Assembly (NCBI GenBank): GCA_934394435.1
Contig: CAKRRN010000001.1
Location: 62,001 to 126,000, forward strand
Length of the DNA stretch: 64,000 nt
Source: an uncultured Bacteroidaceae bacterium
GTDB taxonomy: Bacteria; Bacteroidota; Bacteroidia; Bacteroidales; Bacteroidaceae
Direction: 5' to 3'
Below the pieces are notes generated by a model that was not told where the DNA came from, ran no database searches, and saw nothing but the letters and a program-made list of their open reading frames with translations. Shown piece by piece: positions 26,874-34,591 of this stretch (its first letter is position 1; every line of letters begins with the position of its first letter). The position numbers were made by a program, and so were the translations under genes.

Positions 26874-28148
26874 CTATTTGAGTTGGAAGGTAAACTTACG
26901 GTCGAAGTCACGGTTTACACAGACTGTAGCCTTGCGCTGACTTAGGTTGTATACCACAGACCACTGGGTGTGGCTGGTAACCTTAGTGGGGTTTTCTGCT
27001 TGGCTTACATCATCGAGCAGATTCATGGCACGCTCTTCTGTCAGGCAGTTTCCATTTTGTTTGATTACGAAATCCATGATATCATAGCGTGTCTTTCCAT
27101 GCTGTGATTTGGTGGGACCCTTCTCAGAGCATTCCATGCTGGGCGATACGTAGAAGTTGCTCACGCAAGGGTAGTCGTATAGAATCTCGAGGGTGTTAGG
27201 CAGTATGGTTGGGTATTTGTTACCCATTTCCCTACCTTGCTCATCGTATATTTCATCGTCGATGAACTCTGCGCTACGATGCTCCTCGTCATAGATGTAT
27301 TCCACCACAGCATGTCTGCCAGTGGCATCTGCCATATAATAGTGGTAATTACCATTGCCAGCTGGCACATGCAGGTCAAACTTCTTGAGCATCTCTGCTG
27401 CTTCGTCCACAGAGTGTGCGTGGTCGAGTAGATAGCGCATAAGCACGGTGGTGAATAGTTTGTTTGCTCCGCTGCTCTGCTGTGTGGCTTTTCCGTCAAG
27501 ATGGAGCACACAGATGGAGAATCCAGCCTCGTTCATACCATCCATCAGCAGATAGGGGAATCCCATAATATAAGAGAGGTCTTGTTTCTTATTCTGGTTG
27601 AAGGTCTCTATGTCTTCGGTGAAACAATGGTATAGGTCTTGTCTGTAGCCTATCCAGTAACCGTCAACCAAAGCCAGCGACTTGAGTCCGTTTGCAGGCG
27701 ATGTGCGAATCATGGCAGCTGCAATGGGCTCGTTGCCATGAGAATAGTCGAAGTTTCGTCCCATGATACAATCTCCCTCAGGAGTCTTGACAGCGAATGC
27801 GCTACAGCCAGCACCATAGGAGACAGAAGCGTTGGCTGGCTGTGTGTCGGTGGCACATAATTTCTTCAACACAAAACCTATGAGTCCCTGTGTGGTGGTA
27901 AGGTTACTTTGCGTCACCAAATCCAACATGTAGTCAGCTGTGTAGTCGAGATAGAAGAATCGACCGTCGCATACATTCTTTATGGAGTGCAACATGTCCA
28001 GTTTGGTAGCGTCGCTGACGAGAGATGCTGACACCTCTGTATAGTCCATGCCAGGCTCTTTTTGGGGGGTTACTTCATTATTGTCATTGCAAGATACTAA
28101 AAACGACGTACAAAATAAAATTGAAAGGAAAAAGTGGTTCTTACTCAT
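26874..28148 (-). CDS. Lipoprotein Ntn-hydrolase (linear amide C-N hydrolase-like)
   Basis: 424 residues. A lipoprotein signal ends at Cys20 (LVSC), placing the protein in the envelope. After about 95 residues of propeptide-like sequence comes GAGCSAFAV with the presumed nucleophile C115, followed by EGDCIMGRNFDY (R131, N132, D134), the arrangement of choloylglycine hydrolase/acid-ceramidase-type and C45-like Ntn enzymes. It may cleave an amide such as an N-acyl amino acid, bile salt or penicillin-type substrate after autoproteolysis before the Cys; which one cannot be told. Monocistronic, with its own TAACTTTG box. Confidence 0.8.
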   Translation of the reverse strand: MSKNHFFLSILFCTSFLVSCNDNNEVTPQKEPGMDYTEVSASLVSDATKLDMLHSIKNVCDGRFFYLDYTADYMLDLVTQSNLTTTQGLIGFVLKKLCATDTQPANASVSYGAGCSAFAVKTPEGDCIMGRNFDYSHGNEPIAAAMIRTSPANGLKSLALVDGYWIGYRQDLYHCFTEDIETFNQNKKQDLSYIMGFPYLLMDGMNEAGFSICVLHLDGKATQQSSGANKLFTTVLMRYLLDHAHSVDEAAEMLKKFDLHVPAGNGNYHYYMADATGRHAVVEYIYDEEHRSAEFIDDEIYDEQGREMGNKYPTILPNTLEILYDYPCVSNFYVSPSMECSEKGPTKSQHGKTRYDIMDFVIKQNGNCLTEERAMNLLDDVSQAENPTKVTSHTQWSVVYNLSQRKATVCVNRDFDRKFTFQLK

Positions 28149-28240
28149 AATTGTTATAGCTATTTCTACGTTAAATAATATTCAAGTGCTGGTGCGAGGG
28201 AAAATGTTCTGTACTAAGATGCCGGCCTCTACCTTTGTTG

Positions 28241-28248
28241 CAAAGTTA
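28241..28248 (-). promoter_or_regulatory. -7 element of the Ntn-hydrolase gene
   Basis: TAACTTTG on the reverse strand, 92 bases before the start codon. No clear -33 element. Confidence 0.45.
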
Positions 28249-28405
28249 TGCTTTCTCAGCCAATGTAGATCTGTGTCTATTGGACGCTGGATGTTGCTTT
28301 TGCTGTCTTGACAAAAGAAATTGTTGTTAAGACATTTGCTTTGCTGATAGGGCAACTGTCAGATCAAGTATCTGAGAAGGCATAATAGCTAACGTGACTG
28401 TTAGC

Positions 28406-29554
28406 TCAACTGTTTTTCCCCCATCGACCGGGGGTGACTCCTTCGTATTCCTTGAATGTTCGTATGAAATAGCTTAGTGATAGATAGCCCGCCAGAGTGG
28501 CTACTTCTGTGATTGAAAGTTCAGGTTTCTCCTTCATCAGCTGTTTGGCGTATTCCAGACGTAGCCTGTTGACCCAGTCACGAAAGGAAGTGCTGTATCG
28601 CGTGTTGACGAAGTATGAGATGTAAGTTCTATTAGTGCCAGTGTTGCGTGCCATGTCCTCAATGGTGATTCCTCCCTTTGTAAACTCCTTGTTTGTAATC
28701 CATTCCTCAATTTTCTTTTCCAGAATCTGTTCTTGAATCTTCGACATTTTTCTTGATAATGGGTTGGCTGGATTGCTAGTCTCCGTCTCTTCTTGCCTTT
28801 GCTCTTCTGTATCCAGCTGTGGCACTATCTCCTCTTCTGCATTGATGGCACCAGCCACTTGTTCGTAGAAAAGCAGATAGTTCGTGTAGGATACATACAA
28901 ATATATGTAAAATGGAATGGCTGAAATAATCCAAATGTAGACAAAGCGATCTGGCACGAAGGTGAATATCCCCTGTCCTACTCCGAAGATAATGGCCCAA
29001 TAGGTGAACACACTCATCCATCGGATATAGACGGCGGCATCTTCTGAATAGTAATTGTCAAGCATAAGTGTGGCCTTGCGAAAGGTTATGAACACCCTGC
29101 GTGCCACTCTGACCGCATAAATCAAAAACACTACTGCCAGTATGATAGGTAGAGTCATATGAGGTAGATTGTCAGATCCGTATCTCCATAGGATGTGGGT
29201 GGTAAGGCAATACAAAAGCCATCCAGCTATATGGCTCAAAAATCTCTTTCTTGTCACATAATTTTTGTTGAGGAGCATCATCAGTGCACTACCAAACAGC
29301 CATACTGCTAACCAATAGGTACAAAGATTCAGAAGTATGGCATTCACTGGGTCCTCCAGACGCGGAGTGAAAAAGAAATGTATAGAATAGTTGGTGGAAA
29401 GATTGAGGAGGGCAGCTCCCATCAGACCTCGTGATATGCGATAGGGCCGATAGATAGACTTCTCGGGCAGTCTGCCAAAGATAAAACGGTAACTGAAGAA
29501 TATCATCAGCGTGAGTGAAACGCAGAGTGCATAGTGGTATATATGAATTTCCAT
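28406..29554 (-). CDS. Membrane-anchored AraC-family transcriptional regulator
   Basis: 382 residues. The first ~230 contain about seven hydrophobic segments. A charged, glutamate-rich linker (about 238-265) follows, then an AraC-type double helix-turn-helix (about 290-380: TIEDMARNTGTNRTYISYFVN and LSITEVATLAGYLSLSYFIRTF, ending EGVTPGRWG). Such proteins are thought to sense an envelope or membrane signal and act on DNA from the membrane. It lies between the Ntn-hydrolase and the fasciclin locus, and about 420 bp downstream of a palindrome array. No target can be assigned; the neighbouring glycan locus is a reasonable guess. Confidence 0.85.
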   Translation of the reverse strand: MEIHIYHYALCVSLTLMIFFSYRFIFGRLPEKSIYRPYRISRGLMGAALLNLSTNYSIHFFFTPRLEDPVNAILLNLCTYWLAVWLFGSALMMLLNKNYVTRKRFLSHIAGWLLYCLTTHILWRYGSDNLPHMTLPIILAVVFLIYAVRVARRVFITFRKATLMLDNYYSEDAAVYIRWMSVFTYWAIIFGVGQGIFTFVPDRFVYIWIISAIPFYIYLYVSYTNYLLFYEQVAGAINAEEEIVPQLDTEEQRQEETETSNPANPLSRKMSKIQEQILEKKIEEWITNKEFTKGGITIEDMARNTGTNRTYISYFVNTRYSTSFRDWVNRLRLEYAKQLMKEKPELSITEVATLAGYLSLSYFIRTFKEYEGVTPGRWGKNS

Positions 29555-29990
29555 CAGACGAGTTACTTTTTCTTCATCAAGGGTGATGCTTGGTAAAATA
29601 GATAGCTTACCCTCTTTGTTCTACATTTGTACATAGCGTTGAACATGTGCCTATGGCAACGTTTGTGCTTCCTATGTGTGTCTTTTTACGAGTACAATTT
29701 TCGTAATTTTTGTTGGATTGACCAAAATAAATGCTGATAAAAAACTTCAATCTGTCGTTCCTTTCACCGAATGAACCAACTTCATAGCATTGTCTAATCC
29801 CAGTCTTCCGTTTCGTTACTGCGTCAGATAAGTTTCTTCTCCCATTCCTTTTCTCCTCTTTACACAGCTCTTACATCCCGAACGCGCCCCGAAGGATTGA
29901 TGATGTGAACACAGAGCACAGGCATTACCTATGCATATAAGCCAGTTTACTTGTTTGTAGATTATACGTAACCTAAATGTTTCGTGCCAC

Positions 29991-30074
29991 GAAATATATA
30001 TACCAAAGTTGGAAATATATATATCACGATGCGAAATATATATTTCACAGTTGGAAACAAGTGCGTATCCTATC
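29991..30074. repeat. Second 21-bp palindrome array, not next to an HU-like gene
   Basis: Units of 21 bp start at 29991, 30012, 30033 and 30054 (the last degenerate), with a weak extra unit at 29970. The core GAAATATATATTTC is perfect at 30033 and nearly so in the others. It is the same family as the array at 9512-9616, including the 7-bp variable spacer. TATCTCTTTTG lies at 30071-30081, a position comparable to the -7 element of the first array but with three extra bases. No coding sequence follows on the forward strand. Confidence 0.8.
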
Positions 30075-30422
30075 TCTTTTGACTGTAAATCCAAAATCAT
30101 TCATAAGACCAAAGTAAGATATCTGTTTGGCAAATGAATAGTTCTCTTCAATTCAATCCCTATCGGCCTTTCTTTCCTGACAGATTACTACTATATGAGT
30201 CTTGATATAGCCGTGATGCCTTTGAAAGACCGAAAGCAAACCACTCGCAATAAAGATTTATATGAATTGGAATCTAACGATTGATTTGGGTTAAACCAGT
30301 TATCCACTTTCTGCTGAGGCAAAGCCCTATGCGCAATCCCCCAATAGTTTATCAGACGTGTCATATTTCCCCCATATTTTTTTTAGATGGACTGTTCTCC
30401 CAATGTTGCTTAGGTGGCAAAA

Positions 30423-30472
30423 GAAAGTGCAGATTCCTTTCTCGGCTATCCGATATGGGAATCTGCACTTTC
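30423..30472 (-). terminator. Terminator of the fasciclin/GH5 operon
   Basis: Perfect 15-bp arms (30423-30437 and 30458-30472) enclosing a second 4-bp stem TCGG/CCGA; on the reverse strand it is followed by TTTT. It is 60 bases after the last gene of the leftward locus. Confidence 0.75.
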
Positions 30473-30531
30473 GTGTTATGTAGTATGTTTGCTTACGTAG
30501 CAGGTAAATAAGGTTATGTGTATGTTTTGCC

Positions 30532-32637
30532 TTACCAGATATCTTCTGGCTCCTCAGGGTTGTCGTACACTTCTTTTGAGCACCATTCCAAATAATCCAT
30601 ATAGAACTCCTTACGGTCTGAATCAAGCACGGACTTGATGCGTAGGTAATAGGTCTTGTCTGCCTCTATGTATTGACGTGCAATAATGTGTCGGATATTA
30701 TAAGAGGTGGCTCGTTCAGTGGCGGATGAGTTTTGGATGCCTTCGGCTCCCTTCATGAAGCCGTTGTTGCGCATCTGTTTGTCCTTTTCCGCATTGTAGT
30801 CGTCGTCATCGGTGTCTGTGAACCATCCAGTCTTGTCTGTCTCGCGCAGGGTTAAGTCTACAGGGATTCGCGTGGGCGCCAATTTGCCCTTGTCTGTACC
30901 CAAATAGAACTGTGCTGTGCCACGATCGCCATTAGCAAGTACCTTGTAGCGTAATTCGTATACTCCAGAACGTGGTACAGGAGGCAGTTTTACGGTTACT
31001 TCGTAGCGTCCTTCAGCCTTAAGCTCGTCTGCATTCAGGTTGCACCAGTCGTAGCCATAAGAGTTCAAATATACAAACCAAGTGTCATCCGTCAGGTCCA
31101 TGTTCTCGAAGTATTGGTACTGGCTTGTGGGAGGGATATGTATATACTGGTGTCGATAGTCTGTGGACTGGCATTTTCGGATGTCGTTTGTCAATGCCTC
31201 AGGGAACATTGTCATGGACTCGAAACGTATACGCTGACGCTGTAGGTTGTTGCGTACTTGGTCTGTGTATGCCAGTGGTGCATCGATACCATAGATGATA
31301 CCATTGAGCACGCTGTAGTTGAGTACGCTGTCAGATTTGTTGTCTATTAGGCATCCCACTTTGCTTTCATCGCAATACAGCTCATGGTAGGTGCCTCTGC
31401 GTCCATTGTCCAGCTTGGGGAAACGGTTGAGATATACTCCGTTGCTCTCCTTGCTTTCATAGATTTTTAGCAGTCTGCGCTTGCCCATGGTGGCATAGAA
31501 CTCATCTTGTGCGATGGTGAGGTTCTTGTTCTGGATGTTGTAGCCCTTCTCGTTGTTGTGAATCACCAGTTTGTCTGACGTAATCTTACAGGGCAGGATG
31601 TGATAGGTTATCCATTGGTAGAGCAGGTTAGAGGGTGATGTGAAGTTGTTGTCTGCGGTAAACTCATCCTCTTCAGAGTACTGATGGTTGTCAAGCACCC
31701 ACTGCTGTACGTCGCTGGGAGTGATGTCCTTAGGGTCTTTACCAATAGCTTGACGCCAGAAGGCATCGCGTTCGGCGAAGAGTGTGAAGCCATACTTTCT
31801 ATGTTCGGGCAAGTATGCTGTCTTGTGTCCAGTGGCTCCATGGAATGTCCAGCTAATTTTGCTTGCGTCAAAGTCGGTGATGGCTTTTGTCAGATATAAG
31901 CGTTCGTAGACCTCATCCCTTATCTTGCTCATGGTGTCTTGTAGTCCGCAAGCCATAACCACTTTGGCAGCTACCAAGAAGCCTTCCTTTTGCTTGATGA
32001 TGATATCGTTGAAGAGCTGTGTCATGGATAGGTCTTTCATGAAAATGACCTTGTGCATGCAGTGTATCACACCATTGGTTACTTCGATGTCTCTGTTCCT
32101 GTCGTCCATGGGACAATCGAAGTTGACATATATGCTGTCTGGATTCTCACCGAAACGTATGGTCAGTTTCCGATCATTCATATTGGCGATGGGGAGCTCT
32201 GCATTGTTCACGGTGGGAAAGTCCGTGGTGAGATAGTAGTCCTCGTTGGCACTGTCCATAATACTGTTGTATGCAATGACCTTTTTGATAGAGTCACGCA
32301 CCTGGTCAGAAGGGAATGCGTCCCAAGAGGGGTTGCTGATAAGACCATCCTCTGTCAGATAAAGCAGATAGTCGTAGATGGCTTCGTTGGTGGGCGCGAA
32401 GCATGTGTAGTGCCCACGAGCTGTAAGCAACTGCTTGAGCGTGGTGTTCGACATGGAACTTGCCTTTACCTCGCTTAGTATCTTGGTATATTCGCTATAC
32501 TGGGGGTATTTCTCCAGATAACTGTATACCGTGTAATCCTTGAAGACATAGCGAGCTGAGGTGTCGATGTCTTCTTTGCAGGCTGCCAATAGCAATAGGC
32601 CAGCCAGAAAAAGCAGATGTCTTATCTTCATACGCAT
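30532..32637 (-). CDS. Fasciclin-domain lipoprotein (second copy)
   Basis: 701 residues; a lipoprotein signal ends at Cys20 (LLAACKEDIDTS). Two fasciclin-like units are suggested: residues ~35-200 (YTCFAPTNEAI, then NGVIHCMHKVIFMKD) and ~205-430 (FTLFAERDAFW, YHILPCKITSDKLVIHNNEKG). The C-terminal third contains a beta-sandwich segment (VTVKLPPVPRSGVYELRYKVL) of the carbohydrate-binding kind. It is paralogous to the gene at 37352-39469, with the same beginning (CKEDIDTS-RYVFK) and end (EWC-KEVYDNP-E-EDIW). Fasciclin domains mediate adhesion. Last gene of the locus; a 178-bp gap separates it from the esterase gene, with no good promoter seen. Confidence 0.82.
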   Translation of the reverse strand: MRMKIRHLLFLAGLLLLAACKEDIDTSARYVFKDYTVYSYLEKYPQYSEYTKILSEVKASSMSNTTLKQLLTARGHYTCFAPTNEAIYDYLLYLTEDGLISNPSWDAFPSDQVRDSIKKVIAYNSIMDSANEDYYLTTDFPTVNNAELPIANMNDRKLTIRFGENPDSIYVNFDCPMDDRNRDIEVTNGVIHCMHKVIFMKDLSMTQLFNDIIIKQKEGFLVAAKVVMACGLQDTMSKIRDEVYERLYLTKAITDFDASKISWTFHGATGHKTAYLPEHRKYGFTLFAERDAFWRQAIGKDPKDITPSDVQQWVLDNHQYSEEDEFTADNNFTSPSNLLYQWITYHILPCKITSDKLVIHNNEKGYNIQNKNLTIAQDEFYATMGKRRLLKIYESKESNGVYLNRFPKLDNGRRGTYHELYCDESKVGCLIDNKSDSVLNYSVLNGIIYGIDAPLAYTDQVRNNLQRQRIRFESMTMFPEALTNDIRKCQSTDYRHQYIHIPPTSQYQYFENMDLTDDTWFVYLNSYGYDWCNLNADELKAEGRYEVTVKLPPVPRSGVYELRYKVLANGDRGTAQFYLGTDKGKLAPTRIPVDLTLRETDKTGWFTDTDDDDYNAEKDKQMRNNGFMKGAEGIQNSSATERATSYNIRHIIARQYIEADKTYYLRIKSVLDSDRKEFYMDYLEWCSKEVYDNPEEPEDIW

Positions 32638-32815
32638 GAGTATTGTGTATTATGTTTGCAAAACTTTCTCGAAACTCATTTCGAATAAAACGGATTCATG
32701 CCATTGTGAAATATTCATTCACAAAAATAAGGAAACTTTAGCATTTGTATACGCTGGCAAGTGAAAAAATAATGTTATATGCCCAAAATGACTTATCTTG
32801 GGTTATGTCTTATAT

Positions 32816-33745
32816 TCAATAGCCAAGTAATTGTAACATACATTGCGCATATCTGCGACCCAGTTCGCGGTAACCCTCTGCGTTGAAATGGTTTCTGTCT
32901 TGAGGGTTAGCTGTACATCCGCTGGATGGTATTATATGAGCTGTGGGCACGTATTGTGGCAGACGGTCGATTTGCTTGTTGGCATTACTGCTCTTACCAT
33001 TCTGGTCTGCATGTACTACCTCACCAGCCAGCAAGGGAGTGTCTTCTGCTTTCAGGTGTAGGTCCTGCAGCAGGTCCTCATATATCTTCTTCACTTTGAT
33101 AGGCCATTGGGCATCGTTTTGGTTGCTTTCTCCCTGGTGAATCAAAATGCCTTTGATTACTCCATCGTGCTGAGCGCGTAATGCACAGTCAAGCAATCGT
33201 ATGTATTGGATGTCGCCATACGCATGCATAGCATTCTGAAACCATGTGGGCCATCCTGTACGTGTCAGTTCTGCAGGGTCGTATTCTTTGAAGAAGTGTT
33301 CTATGCAACATCCGCCTACAGCCACATTTATAATACCCACCTTAATGTGCGAGGGGAGTTTCTCTGTCAGTGTACGTCCGAAGTAATCGCAGGGACTCAG
33401 TCCTGCATAACCATTGTTTAAGGGGGGAGTTGCTGTGTACCAATGATACATCTCGCGGGCAGGGCCTTTGTTCGTGCCTGTATAACCATCTTGTCCTACA
33501 GCAGCCATCATCTTGAATCTGCTGCTTATACCCTCGTAGTCGCAACTTTCTGGTGCGGCATCGCCCACCATGTTTGACTGCCCAAAAGCCAGGAATATAT
33601 AAAAGGTGGTGTCTGGTTCGGAGTAGAACTGATTGTTTTCTATAGGATATGTGGCTGGACTAGATGCCAGAAAGATGTGACGCTGTGCTTGTGCCTGTAG
33701 AAACAAAAGCATAAGTGTGAGTGTGGTGTATAGAGTTTGCCTCAT
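32816..33745 (-). CDS. Secreted SGNH acetylesterase (CE6/sialate O-acetylesterase-like)
   Basis: 309 residues with a signal peptide ending at QAQAQ. The SGNH-type motifs are present: nucleophile block FLAFGQSNMVG, the GGC-containing oxyanion block (INVAVGGCCIEHF), HQGESN, and the catalytic Asp/His pair in DRNHFNAEGY near the C terminus. Family members remove acetyl groups from xylan or from sialic acids. Its presence inside the locus implies that the target glycan is O-acetylated. It lies 65 bases after the second ricin-like gene on the same strand. Confidence 0.82.
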   Translation of the reverse strand: MRQTLYTTLTLMLLFLQAQAQRHIFLASSPATYPIENNQFYSEPDTTFYIFLAFGQSNMVGDAAPESCDYEGISSRFKMMAAVGQDGYTGTNKGPAREMYHWYTATPPLNNGYAGLSPCDYFGRTLTEKLPSHIKVGIINVAVGGCCIEHFFKEYDPAELTRTGWPTWFQNAMHAYGDIQYIRLLDCALRAQHDGVIKGILIHQGESNQNDAQWPIKVKKIYEDLLQDLHLKAEDTPLLAGEVVHADQNGKSSNANKQIDRLPQYVPTAHIIPSSGCTANPQDRNHFNAEGYRELGRRYAQCMLQLLGY

Positions 33746-33810
33746 GATTTCTTGCTGACTTATTGTGACTTATATTTGAGAATGGGGTTGCGGACAGTTG
33801 GGCGTGAGTT

Positions 33811-34539
33811 TTATCTGACCAATATGTTTTTTACGGTTCCTGCTGCTTCTACCACGTAGATGCCTGGCAAGAGTTCTGCTTCTGGGTCTATTACACGTCC
33901 CTGTATGTCGGTAATGGTATAATGATTGGTACCGCTTACTACGATGTGCCTGTCTACAGCCTGTATGGACACTTGTGTCCCTTGTGCACTCTGTATGTCT
34001 GATGGTACTGATGTGGAAGGGTAGACCAACCAGGCTCGAGAGGAGTTCTTGTGTCCTGTCTTTTCGAAAATCTCAGGACCTTTGTCTGTATCACCAACCA
34101 ACAGAAAACGTGTGGTAGTTGCCTCTTTGTAGGTCATTGTCACCTGCCCGTCTCCAATGGGAGTGAATAGCATGAGGTTTGACTCATTGGCTTTGACAGC
34201 ATAACCTACACAGAAGAATGCATCTACCCAATTGCCGTTTGTGGCTATGAACCGATAGGTGGCTCGGTTCTTCAGTTGGTAAGTACCTTCTGTATCACCA
34301 GGTATTAACGTCCATTCTTGGTATTTGTTGTCTGCTTCGTGTGAAGACAGGCCAATGGGATATTGGGTGTCTGTACGAGAGTTGTCCTGCAGACACATGC
34401 CTTCATATTGTGGGGATGCACTAAAAATCTTATAAAAGATGGTGGCTCCATCTTTATCCTTTTGGGGATAGTCTTGAGCCGCAACACAGAAATGAGTAGA
34501 TGCCAGAAGCAATTGCAGGGCAAGTGAGATGAAACGCAT
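33811..34539 (-). CDS. Secreted ricin-like lectin with C-terminal sorting-like tail (second copy)
   Basis: 242 residues from ATG 34539, which gives a clean signal peptide (ends CVAAQ); an extension to 34575 is rejected. Residues ~20-170 resemble a ricin-type beta-trefoil (FYKIFSASPQYEGMCLQDNS, YQEWTLIPG, YQLKNRATYRFIA). The last ~55 residues (YTITDIQGRV ... LPGIYVVEAAGTVKNILVR) look like the type IX secretion C-terminal domain of Bacteroidetes. It is a paralogue of the protein at 39501-40256. A carbohydrate-binding, surface-delivered role is inferred. Confidence 0.72.
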   Translation of the reverse strand: MRFISLALQLLLASTHFCVAAQDYPQKDKDGATIFYKIFSASPQYEGMCLQDNSRTDTQYPIGLSSHEADNKYQEWTLIPGDTEGTYQLKNRATYRFIATNGNWVDAFFCVGYAVKANESNLMLFTPIGDGQVTMTYKEATTTRFLLVGDTDKGPEIFEKTGHKNSSRAWLVYPSTSVPSDIQSAQGTQVSIQAVDRHIVVSGTNHYTITDIQGRVIDPEAELLPGIYVVEAAGTVKNILVR

Positions 34540-34591
34540 GGTTCTAATCCGAAAGTGATGATGTATGCTAATCATGTTTCCAATGATGTTT

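Larger units (their letters stand above)
29555..30531. other. 977-bp intergenic region without a supported gene
   Basis: It holds the 5' region of the AraC-type gene, a palindrome array at 29991-30074 and the terminator of the fasciclin locus at 30423-30472. No clear TAnnTTTG promoter could be placed for the AraC gene. A 29-codon open frame at 30195-30284 has no support. The size and AT-rich character suggest a decayed gene or regulatory hub. Confidence 0.6.

Noticed and set aside
28387..28406. 7-bp hairpin after the AraC gene as terminator
   Set aside because: Short stem and no U-tract on the reverse strand.
29816..30100. Reverse open frame of 94 codons with EIYISHRDIYIS-like repeats
   Set aside because: Same artefact of the 21-bp array; no ribosome-binding site, promoter or family.
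30195..30284. 29-codon forward open frame after the second palindrome array
   Set aside because: Too short, no recognisable family and no proper promoter; it could be a gene remnant but nothing supports that.
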